Positions 17,155 through 26,110 of a stretch of 64,000 nucleotides of DNA are shown here, in pieces. The notes beneath the pieces were generated by a model, which was not told the DNA's origin, made no database searches, and saw nothing but the letters and a program-made list of their open reading frames with translations. Numbering within the stretch: the first letter of the stretch is position 1; every line of letters begins with the position of its first letter. Where the stretch lies: the NCBI GenBank assembly GCA_011960625.1, contig BLMJ01000232.1, positions 48,471 through 112,470 on the forward strand, read 5' to 3'. The stretch comes from Lachnospiraceae bacterium (lineage in GTDB: Bacteria > Bacillota > Clostridia > Lachnospirales > Lachnospiraceae). Both the position numbers and the translations under genes were made by a program.

Positions 17155-18858
17155 TTATTCCTGTTTGGCGTTCAGATAGAGGGTAACGTTGGTATCTCGG
17201 GGGCTGCTTTCGATGCGTACCCCGTACTCATTTCCCTCATACAGGCGGATCTTGTTATGGATATTGCGTATTCCAAGCCCGGGAGCTTCCTGGAAGGCGG
17301 CGCTGATTCCATTAGAGATATCTTCGTTTAGAAGCTGTTTGATTTCGTCTAATTTTCTGTCGTCAAACCCAATGCCATTGTCGTGAATCGTGATAAACAA
17401 ACCGCTCTGATCACGGAAGGTACGGATTAGGATTCTGCCGTTCTCATCAATGGATTCCAGCCCGTGAAAGATGGAATTTTCTACAAGGGGCTGCAGAATC
17501 ATCTTTGGTATCTTACATTGTCTGGTATTTTCGTTAATATCCAGTTGATAAGTGATCCGGTCTTGGAAACGGATGCGAATCATATATAAATACTTGTCGA
17601 TAATGTTTAGCTCGTCCTCCAGATTCACCAGAAAATCTCCCTTGATGGAATAACGGAAAAGCCCAGCCATGTTTGTGCAGATTTGCGCCACCTCAGGGAT
17701 GCCATGCATCAGTGAAATACCTCTCATACATTGCAGCATGTTATAGAGAAAATGCGGGTTGATCTGGCTCTGATAAGCATAGAGCTGGGTCTGGTTTTTG
17801 TTAAGCTCCATCTCGTAAAGCCTTGCCTGGGAAGCTATGTTGCGTTGGTTTAAGGACGATATTTTCGCCAGCAGAGAATTGACATGGGAGGCGATAGAGC
17901 CAATCTCGTTTTTCAGCGAGGTCTGTATCTGCGGATTTTCATTTTCGTAGTCAAGGTCTTCAATCTCGTCATTCAGCCTGTAGATAGGGCGGATGATGAA
18001 ATGCTGTACGGCGAATGCGATATAGATAATGTAAATAAAGGAAAGTACGGCAAGCAGCGTCAGCGGACCGGATTGTATATCACGAAAAAGATGAAGCTGT
18101 CCGGTATATACGGTTCCTACAATGGACAGATTCGTTGCGGTTACGTCATGGACGACTTTATATAATTCTGTTTCTGACGGCGGGGAGGGGGCGTCTTTAG
18201 CAGTGTTTGAGTACAAAATCTGCCCGGTTTTGGCGTCTTTGATATCAAGATGCATGTCAGAAGTGGAATTTACCAATTTGTCCAGTGTGTTTGTTTTACA
18301 GATAATGGCAATATTTCCCAGCGGTTTGCGGAAATTCTCCGAAAATGAGGTTACAGACACCGTAGAAAAATAGATAAGAAAGGGTTCTTCAGTCTTAGGG
18401 GTAACATAAAATTCAAAGTAACTCTCTGTATTTTTCTCGGAATCGTTAAAATTTTCAATCAGAAATCCTTCCATATCCGCGGAAATGTAGTTAATAATAC
18501 TGGTCGGGGAGTATTTATCCCAGAGAACCACGTCCACCAGATCGGGAATATAGGACTTGGACAGCTCCACCAGGTCAAAGACCGCCTGTCTTGGCAGATT
18601 GTGGGTGTCCCGGTTATCGTCCAGCAGATACGCCTGTATGTCGTTGTTTGCCGAAAACATGGTGGACAGTTTTTTCATACTTCGTACCATGGTAGAGATA
18701 TTTATCTCTATATTGTCAAGGGTGGTGGCGCAGTAGCGAATCAGGCTATCGTTCTGTGATTTTCGGATAAATGCAATGGTATAGTAGTTCGTGGCCAGTA
18801 TAATCAGGATAGGGATTAGGAGAATGGTGATAAACTGGCGCGACAGGGATTTTTTCAT
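17155..18858 (-). CDS. YesM-type sensor histidine kinase
   Basis: The 567-residue membrane kinase has two membrane spans (about 11-30 and 265-285) around an extracellular sensor region, then a HAMP-like linker and the His_kinase domain with QSQINPHFLYNMLQ, where H is the phosphoacceptor. The ATPase domain shows LVENSIFHGL, IHDNGIGFD and GLGIRNIHNKIRLYEG. The start at 18858 overlaps the response-regulator stop in an ATGA junction, so translation is coupled. An in-frame start 20 codons upstream is less likely. It faces the sugar ABC transporter genes and probably senses a glycan or its import. Confidence 0.92.
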   Translation of the reverse strand: MKKSLSRQFITILLIPILIILATNYYTIAFIRKSQNDSLIRYCATTLDNIEINISTMVRSMKKLSTMFSANNDIQAYLLDDNRDTHNLPRQAVFDLVELSKSYIPDLVDVVLWDKYSPTSIINYISADMEGFLIENFNDSEKNTESYFEFYVTPKTEEPFLIYFSTVSVTSFSENFRKPLGNIAIICKTNTLDKLVNSTSDMHLDIKDAKTGQILYSNTAKDAPSPPSETELYKVVHDVTATNLSIVGTVYTGQLHLFRDIQSGPLTLLAVLSFIYIIYIAFAVQHFIIRPIYRLNDEIEDLDYENENPQIQTSLKNEIGSIASHVNSLLAKISSLNQRNIASQARLYEMELNKNQTQLYAYQSQINPHFLYNMLQCMRGISLMHGIPEVAQICTNMAGLFRYSIKGDFLVNLEDELNIIDKYLYMIRIRFQDRITYQLDINENTRQCKIPKMILQPLVENSIFHGLESIDENGRILIRTFRDQSGLFITIHDNGIGFDDRKLDEIKQLLNEDISNGISAAFQEAPGLGIRNIHNKIRLYEGNEYGVRIESSPRDTNVTLYLNAKQE

Positions 18859-19601
18859 GAATCGGACTCCTTTATACTGTGAAATTGCCGCCGGTACTCT
18901 TTCGGAGAATAGCTGCAATGTTTCTTGAATACCTTACTGAAATAAAAGTAATCATTGTATCCTACCATCTGCGCAATGGTCTCAAGAGAATGGTTCGTCG
19001 ACTTGAGAAGAGACTGTGCTTCTGTGATGCGAAGCTCTGTCAGATGTTGGGAAAATGTCTTGCCCAGATATTTGGTGAAGAGGGTACAGCAGTAGTTGGG
19101 GTTCATCGTGAAGACAGCAGCCAGTGATTTCAGAGTCAGCTTTTCGGGAAAGTGAGTACTCATATAGTTTAAAATATTCTCAAAAGTATCGTCTATGTAG
19201 GCGTTGGCTTGTGGAAGGGCGCTGCGCCGATTCAATGCAGTCCTGGCACGTTCCAGACAGGAGGCGGTTTCGTCAGGGTCTAAGGGCTTTAAGCAGTAAC
19301 CGGTTACGCCGTAAGCGATAGCTTCTTTGGCATAGGCAAAATCATTATATCCGCTTACAATAATAAACTCGCAGTTTAAGTGGTGGGAGCGTACCTTCTG
19401 GATTAACTCCAGTCCTGACATACCAGGCATGCGGATATCTGTGATAATCAGCTCCGGCTTCTTTGACATGATGAACGGAAGGGCCTTTAAGGGGGAACGG
19501 AAGGAGCCGACAATCTCGAAGCCCATATTCTCCAATGCGAAGGTCTGCTCAATATCCAGAATTGTCCATGGTTCATCGTCGATAATAATTGCTTTGTACA
19601 T
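18855..19601 (-). CDS. YesN-type response regulator with AraC DNA-binding domain
   Basis: The 248-residue regulator has an N-terminal receiver with phosphoacceptor D in IITDIRMPGMSG, acidic IDDEP near the start, and the conserved lysine in GYCLKPLDP. The C-terminal ~100 residues form an AraC-type double helix-turn-helix (LKSLAAVFTMNPNYCCTLF ... IAQMVGYNDYFYFSKVFKKH). It is transcribed divergently from the ABC transporter operon at 19888, which is the likely target. A weak -35 there fits activator dependence. Confidence 0.92.
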   Translation of the reverse strand: MYKAIIIDDEPWTILDIEQTFALENMGFEIVGSFRSPLKALPFIMSKKPELIITDIRMPGMSGLELIQKVRSHHLNCEFIIVSGYNDFAYAKEAIAYGVTGYCLKPLDPDETASCLERARTALNRRSALPQANAYIDDTFENILNYMSTHFPEKLTLKSLAAVFTMNPNYCCTLFTKYLGKTFSQHLTELRITEAQSLLKSTNHSLETIAQMVGYNDYFYFSKVFKKHCSYSPKEYRRQFHSIKESDS

Positions 19602-19887
19602 TGCTAATGCAGCTCCTTTCTACATTTTTCATCAGTATACTCTATACAATTCCCTCTGTCTATATAAAACACATCAATTTCATTGGGATAAGAAGGATAT
19701 TTTCAGATAAGATGTAAAATACTCATAAAAAAACTATTTTAATCTGAGAATATTACATTTTTTTATTGATAGAATATTTGTATAATTTTTATAGAAATAA
19801 GGTCATACAAAGATGCTGTATAGTGCAAAATGATTAGAGGTAATCTGTAGGGCGGAAATGTATGGCAAGAGAAGAGGAGGAAATCAT
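19602..19887. promoter_or_regulatory. divergent control region between the response regulator and the sugar ABC transporter
   Basis: This 286-base A/T-rich gap holds promoters for both directions. On the plus strand TATAAT at 19781-19786 is a good -10 box with no recognisable -35 at 17 bases, as expected for an activated promoter. I could not identify the regulator's binding repeats with confidence. Confidence 0.5.
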
Positions 19888-21237
19888 ATGAAAAAAAGGA
19901 CAAGGATGCTTGCAGTATTGTTGTGTACGGCAATGACCGCCGCATTGGCAGCTTGCGGAGGAAAAAGCGACGGGGACGCTAAGAAGGAGGACAAAGGGAG
20001 CGACGGAAAGGTCAAGCTGACATTTTCAACCTCTGTGTATGTGGAGGAGCCTCACCAGAAGGCAATCGACGCACTTTTGGCGGCATACAATGAGAAAAAT
20101 CCGGATGTGACCATTGAGATTCTCGGCGCGGGTTATGATGGTTATTGGGATAACATCACAACGGAGATTTTGGCGAACAACGAAAGCGACATGATTCAGG
20201 TTTATCCGGAAAATATTTCTACTTACCACGCAATCAGAGAAGGGGGAACGTTCCTTGACCTGTCGGAGTATATGGACAACGGATTGAAGGACAAGCTGGT
20301 AGGGCAGGATATGTGCGACGTAGATGGGGAGACATTGGCGATTTCTTCCTATGCATGGGGAACGACGGGTATTTTTTACCGGAAATCCTTGTTGGAAGAT
20401 GCGGGCGTTGACCCGGATTCTATTAAGACACAGGAAGATTTCCGCAAGGCATGTGAAAAATTCACGGGCGACGGCAAGTATGCAACAGGAGTCGTATCCG
20501 GAACCCACGCGTTTACCGTCAGTGAGTGGAGCCGCCTCATTGCAAGACCGGTATCCGGAGGGTTGTACTTCCCTGGCGGAGAGTCTGAGCCTTATACAGC
20601 GGAGAATGTGAATGTAAATTCTCCGGAAAATGTATGGGCTGCTCAGTGGTGGCAGGATTTTCTGTTGAAAGACAAGGCTGCAAAGTTAGTTCCGGATAAG
20701 AAGGATACCAGAGAAATGTTCTGGAACGGCGAGATTCCGTTCTGTATGGATGGCCCATGGTTTGTGGGAATGTCAAAGGAGAGAGACGAAGCTCTGATGG
20801 ACGATATCGGGATTATTCCTCAGTTTGACATTGTATATGAAGGTGAGATTTTCAGACCGAATCCTACGAATTATCCCTTGGTTACGATGATTAGTAAGAA
20901 TTGTGAATATCCAGACGAGGCCTATGCTTTCCTTGAGTGGATGACTACAGACGAGGCGCAGGCAATCATTGCAGACTGCGGCATGATTCCAAGTAATACA
21001 GATTATTCTACCAGCGATGAATATATAGAGAACCATGAGCTGGAATATGCAATCGTGGATTACATGCAGAACAATTATGAGGAGCTGATTGCGGACCCGA
21101 ATATTGCGCAGTTGGGTGAAATTTCGCAGATTATGCTGGATGCAGCACAGAAAATGTTTTCCGAGCAGGCAGCGGATGTTAAGACGGAGATGGATAACGC
21201 TCAGAAGCAGATTGAAGAAGTTATGAGCAGGGAATAA
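19888..21237 (+). CDS. sugar ABC transporter substrate-binding lipoprotein
   Basis: The 449-residue protein has a lipoprotein signal ending LAACGGK, with the lipidated cysteine at about position 24. The mature part is a family-1 solute-binding protein: VKLTFSTSVYVEEPHQKAID, AYNEKNPDVTIEILGAG, a domain-joining region around FTGDGKYATGV, and the C-terminal YPDEAYAFLEWMTTDEAQAII. It would deliver an oligosaccharide to the two permeases that follow. Gene context suggests a galactosyl-HexNAc ligand. GAGGAGG lies just before the ATG at 19888; an upstream in-frame ATG at 19858 would add ten residues before the signal. Confidence 0.92.
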   Translation: MKKRTRMLAVLLCTAMTAALAACGGKSDGDAKKEDKGSDGKVKLTFSTSVYVEEPHQKAIDALLAAYNEKNPDVTIEILGAGYDGYWDNITTEILANNESDMIQVYPENISTYHAIREGGTFLDLSEYMDNGLKDKLVGQDMCDVDGETLAISSYAWGTTGIFYRKSLLEDAGVDPDSIKTQEDFRKACEKFTGDGKYATGVVSGTHAFTVSEWSRLIARPVSGGLYFPGGESEPYTAENVNVNSPENVWAAQWWQDFLLKDKAAKLVPDKKDTREMFWNGEIPFCMDGPWFVGMSKERDEALMDDIGIIPQFDIVYEGEIFRPNPTNYPLVTMISKNCEYPDEAYAFLEWMTTDEAQAIIADCGMIPSNTDYSTSDEYIENHELEYAIVDYMQNNYEELIADPNIAQLGEISQIMLDAAQKMFSEQAADVKTEMDNAQKQIEEVMSRE

Positions 21238-21247
21238 GGGATTATAT

Positions 21248-22147
21248 ATGAATAAAAACAGAAAATGGAAAAGAACATTAGAACCCTATATATTTCTGGC
21301 GCCATTACTGTTGATTATCCTGGTATTTTTAATTGTACCCATTGCGAAGGCGGCGGTTATGAGTTTTCAATATTACTATATAGCCAAGCCTTCGCCGGAC
21401 GGCAATTATTTTGTAGGACTTAAGAATTACCAGGCAGTTCTGACGGATGATTATTTCTACAACTCTGTAAAGGTTACATTAATCTACATCGTAGTGACGG
21501 TGCTTGGAAGATATGTCATTGGGTTCATCACAGCATTGCTTTTGAACACGAGATTCCTTGGACGGGGACTTGCAAGAGCCCTTATCATCATTCCTTGGGC
21601 GGTTCCGGAAGTAGTGGCATGTCTGGTATGGATTCTGATGTACGACCGAGACTATGGAATTATTAATTTCCTGCTGAACAATGCAGGGATTCTTTCCCAG
21701 AATATCGCATATCTGCAGGATGTTTCGATAGCGTTGCCGGCGGCAACGGTTGTCAACATCTGGAAAGGATTTCCCTTTGTTGCGGTCATGCTTCTGGCGG
21801 GTATGCAGAGTGTTTCCTCAGATATGTATGAAGCGGCTGATATCGACGGGGCTACTTGGCTTCAAAAGGTTCGTTATATTACCATACCTTCGATTAAGTC
21901 GGTGTCTACGATTGTGTTCCTGCTGCTGATTATCTGGACAATCAAGGACTATGCGATTGCATACGTGCTTACAAAGGGAGGTCCCTCAAGGGCAACGGAG
22001 CTATTGACGATTTACGTTCAGCAGATGGGGTTCAAGTATTTTGATTTTGGGAAGGCGGCAGCGTCGGGGATGCTTATGCTTTTGGTGTCATTGGTGTTTA
22101 CATATTTCTATTTTAAGGTAGTGAATCGAGGGGAGGAGGAGGCATGA
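21248..22147 (+). CDS. sugar ABC transporter permease (MalF type)
   Basis: The 299-residue inner-membrane permease has about six membrane spans. The EAA loop EAADIDGATWLQKVRYITIPSI contacts the ATPase. It starts ten bases after the substrate-binding gene and overlaps the second permease by four bases. No ATPase gene is present, as is usual for CUT1 systems that share a MsmK-type ATPase encoded elsewhere. Confidence 0.93.
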   Translation: MNKNRKWKRTLEPYIFLAPLLLIILVFLIVPIAKAAVMSFQYYYIAKPSPDGNYFVGLKNYQAVLTDDYFYNSVKVTLIYIVVTVLGRYVIGFITALLLNTRFLGRGLARALIIIPWAVPEVVACLVWILMYDRDYGIINFLLNNAGILSQNIAYLQDVSIALPAATVVNIWKGFPFVAVMLLAGMQSVSSDMYEAADIDGATWLQKVRYITIPSIKSVSTIVFLLLIIWTIKDYAIAYVLTKGGPSRATELLTIYVQQMGFKYFDFGKAAASGMLMLLVSLVFTYFYFKVVNRGEEEA

Positions 22148-22986
22148 AAAAGAAGAGTGGGAGAAAACTCATAACGGTTTTTCTGGTCGTGCTGGTGTGT
22201 GCGTTTGCCTTGTTTCCTTTCCTATGGATGATATCAACGTCTTTTAAACCGGCGGAGGAGGTTTACACCAATACGCCTGCGTTTATACCAGACAATCCGA
22301 CTGCTCAGGGATATGCAGAGATGCTGACAACGGAATCGTCTACCTTTGATTTTAAAAAGTGGGCGGTAAACAGTGTGGTTATAGCGCTGATGACAACCAT
22401 TTTTTCCATGGTTATTGCGACTTTGGGAGGGTATGGTATCTCCAGATTCCGGTTTAGGGGGCGGGGGGCTCTGTCTTATATTGTGTTGACGACACAGGTA
22501 TTGCCGGGATCGCTTCTTATGATTCCCCTGTATATCATTATGGGGAACTTACAGCTTTTGGACACCAGGCTGGGGCTGGTGATTGCATATGCAACATTTT
22601 CTGTGCCGTTTTGTACCTGGATGATGAAAGGCTTCTTTGATTCTATTCCGCTTTCTCTGGAGGAGGCGGCGAAGGTAGACGGCGCAGGGCGTTTTCGGTG
22701 TTTTGCAACGGTGGTTATGCCTTTGACTGTGCCCGGACTTGTGGCGACAGGGCTATTCGCATTTATCAACGGATGGAATGAGTATCTGTTTGCAAGCACA
22801 TTTATGAAGAGTTATGAGAACTGGACGCTTCCAATGGGGATTGCAAGTTTCCAGGGACAGTATACGACGAACTGGGGAACGTTGATGGCAGGCTCAGTAT
22901 TGGTTACGATACCGGTAGTAATATTGTTCCTGACGCTGCAGAAGCACCTGGTAGGCGGTATGACAGCCGGGGCTGTGAAGCAGTAA
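22144..22986 (+). CDS. sugar ABC transporter permease (MalG type)
   Basis: The 280-residue partner permease has six predicted spans, the N-terminal FPFLWMISTSFKP typical of MalG-like proteins, and the EAA loop EEAAKVDGAGRFRCFATVVMP. It forms a heterodimeric channel with the preceding permease. The ATGA overlap implies coupled translation. The oxidoreductase gene follows after 38 bases, so the operon probably continues. Confidence 0.93.
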   Translation: MKKKSGRKLITVFLVVLVCAFALFPFLWMISTSFKPAEEVYTNTPAFIPDNPTAQGYAEMLTTESSTFDFKKWAVNSVVIALMTTIFSMVIATLGGYGISRFRFRGRGALSYIVLTTQVLPGSLLMIPLYIIMGNLQLLDTRLGLVIAYATFSVPFCTWMMKGFFDSIPLSLEEAAKVDGAGRFRCFATVVMPLTVPGLVATGLFAFINGWNEYLFASTFMKSYENWTLPMGIASFQGQYTTNWGTLMAGSVLVTIPVVILFLTLQKHLVGGMTAGAVKQ

Positions 22987-23024
22987 CAATAGGTTAAAAT
23001 TTATGATACAAGGAGTGGATGAAA

Positions 23025-24056
23025 ATGGAACTAAGACAAATCAGAATGGGGATTGTAGGCGCAGGAACCTGGGGGGAGACACATGCCTCCATCTATGCAG
23101 AGCATTTGTTTGCGGATCCGGTTGCAATCTGTGATATGAACCGCGACAGGGCGAAGGCGATTGCGGATAAATTTGGAATCCCTAAAGTATACACAGATTA
23201 CCACGAGCTGGCGGCGGACGGGGAGGTAGATGCAGTCGCAATCGTGACGCCTGATTTTGCACATGCGGATATTGCCTGCGCTATGGCAGAGGCGAAAAAA
23301 GACATATTGATTGAGAAGCCGCTTGCGACGACGAAGGAAGATATAGCTAGGATTTGTGAGGCGGTGGAGAAAAACAAAGTCCGCTGTATGGTGGATTTAC
23401 ATAACCGCTGGAATCCGCCCTTCAATACAGCGAAACAGGAGATTTCTTCGGGAAAGCTTGGGAAACCCTATACGGCGTACATCCGCCACAGTGATGTAAA
23501 GTGGGTGGCTACAGACATGCTTTCCTGGGCGGCAAAGTCATCCATCCTGTGGTTCCTTGGAAGCCACAGCTTAGATTCCTTAAGGTGGCTTCTGGATTCC
23601 GAAGTTAAGCGGGTGTATTCTGTGAAGAAAGAAGGAATCCTGAAAGAACTTGGCGTAGATACGCCGGATATTTTCCTGACAACCATTGAGTTTGAAAATG
23701 GCGCTGTGGCTCATATGGAGAATGGCTGGGTAACGCCCAACGGAAACCGGAATATTAATGATTTCAGGTGCAGCGTAATGTGTACGGAAGGAATGATAAG
23801 CCTGGATCTGTCAAGCCACAACCTGATTGAAGAAGTGACGGAGGATAAGGCAAGCGTACCGGATATCCTGGTATCTAATATGGTATTTGACCGATGTAAG
23901 GGGTTGTCTTATGAGAGTATTCGAGATTTCGTAGACCGCCTGGTTGATGGGAAGGAATTTCGGGTAACGCTGGAGGATGCAAGGAGGACTGCTCTTGCGA
24001 TTATTGCAATCCATCAGTCTGCGGATACGGGGATGCCGGTGGAAGTTACGTATTGA
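23025..24056 (+). CDS. Gfo/Idh/MocA family oxidoreductase
   Basis: The 343-residue protein opens with a Rossmann motif GIVGAGTWGETHASIYAEH and contains EKPLATTKEDI, the conserved EKP of the family, which binds the nicotinamide. The C-terminal domain is the usual beta-sheet substrate domain. Such enzymes oxidise, reduce or epimerise sugars with NAD(P). It lies in the same run as the ABC transporter, so it likely acts on an imported sugar or its derivative. Two ATGs are available. AGGAG is nine bases before 23025 and only three before 23019, so 23025 is preferred. Confidence 0.88.
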   Translation: MELRQIRMGIVGAGTWGETHASIYAEHLFADPVAICDMNRDRAKAIADKFGIPKVYTDYHELAADGEVDAVAIVTPDFAHADIACAMAEAKKDILIEKPLATTKEDIARICEAVEKNKVRCMVDLHNRWNPPFNTAKQEISSGKLGKPYTAYIRHSDVKWVATDMLSWAAKSSILWFLGSHSLDSLRWLLDSEVKRVYSVKKEGILKELGVDTPDIFLTTIEFENGAVAHMENGWVTPNGNRNINDFRCSVMCTEGMISLDLSSHNLIEEVTEDKASVPDILVSNMVFDRCKGLSYESIRDFVDRLVDGKEFRVTLEDARRTALAIIAIHQSADTGMPVEVTY

Positions 24057-24061
24057 TAGGG

Positions 24062-24083
24062 AGGGGAGTTTAAAAGCTCCCCT
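24062..24083. terminator. possible terminator between convergent genes
   Basis: AGGGGAG / CTCCCCT with an eight-base loop lies between the oxidoreductase and AraC genes and covers the AraC stop codon. No T-run follows, so termination may be weak. Confidence 0.4.
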
Positions 24084-24984
24084 CTGCCATTGCTTTGATT
24101 GAAAGGGCATACTCCGAAGGGGTCATGCCTGTAGATTTCTTAAACTGCCTGGAGAAATAGTGGATAGAGGAATACCCCAGCTGTTCGGAAATCTGTGTAA
24201 AGTTCAGATGTCCTGTCCGTATCATTTCTTTTGCCCCATTGATTTTCAGCAGTGTAAAATATTCGATGATTCCCATACCGCACCGTTCTTTAAATATCTT
24301 CTGAAGCTGGGACCTTCCTACCAGATTGTCCCGACAGATCTGGTCGATGGAAACAGAGGCGTTGATCCGAACCGCAAGGTAGTCGGTCACGCGGCTGTAT
24401 ATCTCGGCGTCGCTTTTGCTCTTGGTAGACTTTAGGGTAGCTGTTTTGGCAATTTCCCTGGGGAGGGCAAGGGGGTTAGAGTACCGGCGGATTAGGTGAA
24501 TTAAAAGCTGCTCCAGATAGAGGCAGATTAACTGTTCAGCGCCGAACATATCTGGTTCTTTGCGGGGCATATTCTGGAGATAGGGGTCGTCCAGCCGGCA
24601 GTCGAAGCAACGTCTGGCCTCGATAATGATGCTGGCAAGGATGTTGCGCTCCGTCTCATCGATCTTTAATGTCTTTTCTCGGAAAAATGTCATGGCTTCG
24701 TCCTCACAGTGGAAGGAAATTACGACCAGATTCGGAGCAATCTTCCCTGTAGCCTGTACGCTGTGAAATTCATTTGGCTGATGAAACGCGATATCCCCGC
24801 GTTTCAGTACGGTAGTCTCATTTCCCGCGGTAACGTTCACTTCTCCCTTGTCTACGCAGATAAACTCCCAGAAATCGTGGGTTTCTCCCTCAAAAGAAAA
24901 ATTGCTCATATATTCAAAATAATGGATGCTGAAGATTTTGCTGATAGATATGGATTTTCTTAATATAACTCCCTTGTAGCTCAT
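24070..24984 (-). CDS. AraC-family transcriptional regulator with cupin-type sensor domain
   Basis: The 304-residue protein has an N-terminal cupin-like ligand domain (THDFWEFICVDKGEVNV ... RGDIAFHQPNEFHSV) and a C-terminal AraC DNA-binding domain (IDQICRDNLVGRSQLQKIF ... ISEQLGYSSIHYFSRQFKKSTGMTPSEY). It probably senses a sugar and regulates the locus, perhaps the divergent nucleotidyltransferase/kinase genes 200 bases away. A frame continues 36 codons upstream, but the ATG at 24984 has AGAGG at the right distance and gives the normal length. Confidence 0.9.
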   Translation of the reverse strand: MSYKGVILRKSISISKIFSIHYFEYMSNFSFEGETHDFWEFICVDKGEVNVTAGNETTVLKRGDIAFHQPNEFHSVQATGKIAPNLVVISFHCEDEAMTFFREKTLKIDETERNILASIIIEARRCFDCRLDDPYLQNMPRKEPDMFGAEQLICLYLEQLLIHLIRRYSNPLALPREIAKTATLKSTKSKSDAEIYSRVTDYLAVRINASVSIDQICRDNLVGRSQLQKIFKERCGMGIIEYFTLLKINGAKEMIRTGHLNFTQISEQLGYSSIHYFSRQFKKSTGMTPSEYALSIKAMAEGSF

Positions 24985-25183
24985 AACGAAACCTCTATAT
25001 ATTGATATAATTTGTGGGTCTATAAAATATTTTATCGTATTTTTATTAAAATGAAAAGGGCGTAAATGCAGATTGTGCAAATCAAGAATCATATAGTATA
25101 AAGATTTTCCTGCCTCCTTGTACTACAATGAATACAGATGAAGCAATCAATATACGGATATCAGAATTATGGAGGTAGGAAAG

Positions 25184-26110
25184 ATGGATAAACCGGTATT
25201 AGTAATCATGGCGGCAGGAATGGGGAGCCGCTATGGAGGTCTTAAGCAGATTGACCCAGTGGACAACGAAGGGCATATTATTATGGATTTTTCCCTGTTT
25301 GACGCTAGAAAGGCAGGATTTGAGAAAGTAATCTTTATTATTAAGAGAGAAAATGAAGCTGATTTCAGAGAGGCGATTGGGGACCGTGTGGAGAAATATA
25401 TGGAGGTTTCCTACGCATTTCAGGAGATTGGAAATATTCCGGAGGGGTATGCTGTTCCGGAGGGCCGCGTAAAACCATGGGGGACGGCGCATGCGGTTCT
25501 GAGCTGCATCGACCAGGTCGACGGACCGTTTGCGGTGATTAATGCCGACGATTATTATGGAAGAGAAGCCTTTGAGTTAATCTACAATTATCTGGCGGCA
25601 CATCAGGATGATGAGAAATATCGTTATACGATGGTAGGGTATCTTCTTGCCAACACCGTGACGGACAATGGACATGTAGCGCGTGGAATCTGCGAGATGA
25701 ATAAGGCTGGGGAGCTTGTTGGCATTACGGAGAGAACGAAGATTGAGAAGCGTGACGGCGGGATTGCATTTACAGAGGATGACGGCGAGACTTGGACGCC
25801 TGTTGCCAGCGACACGACGGTGTCTATGAATATGTGGGGATTCACACACAGCATTTTGAAAGAGATTCGCGACCGTTTCCCTGCATTTCTGGATACAGGA
25901 ATCAAGAGTAATCCGATGAAATGTGAGTATTTCCTGCCGGCAGTTGTAAGCGACCTTTTAGGAGAGGGACGTGCGACGGTGGCAGTGCTTAAGTCGGCAG
26001 ATAAATGGTATGGAGTAACATACAAAGAGGATAAGCCGGTAGTTGTCGCGGCGATTCAGAAAATGAAAGAAGAAGGGCTCTATCCAGAGCACCTGTGGGA
26101 GGAAGTATAA
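25184..26110 (+). CDS. sugar-phosphate nucleotidyltransferase
   Basis: The 308-residue protein has the nucleotidyltransferase signature AAGMGSRYGGLKQIDPV (about 10-26), a metal-binding NADDYYG, and a C-terminal region lacking the left-handed helix of acetyltransferases. It is joined to nahK by a one-base TAATG overlap, so the two are translated together. This suggests it makes a UDP-sugar from the kinase product or from galactose-1-phosphate, a role like LnpC in bifidobacteria. The sugar preference is inferred. GGAGGT lies seven bases before the ATG at 25184; an ATG five codons upstream would place the site inside the gene. Confidence 0.82.
   Translation: MDKPVLVIMAAGMGSRYGGLKQIDPVDNEGHIIMDFSLFDARKAGFEKVIFIIKRENEADFREAIGDRVEKYMEVSYAFQEIGNIPEGYAVPEGRVKPWGTAHAVLSCIDQVDGPFAVINADDYYGREAFELIYNYLAAHQDDEKYRYTMVGYLLANTVTDNGHVARGICEMNKAGELVGITERTKIEKRDGGIAFTEDDGETWTPVASDTTVSMNMWGFTHSILKEIRDRFPAFLDTGIKSNPMKCEYFLPAVVSDLLGEGRATVAVLKSADKWYGVTYKEDKPVVVAAIQKMKEEGLYPEHLWEEV

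Noticed and set aside
24062..24083. Strong terminator between oxidoreductase and AraC genes
   Set aside because: The stem is good but no T-run follows on either strand, so only a weak terminator is listed.
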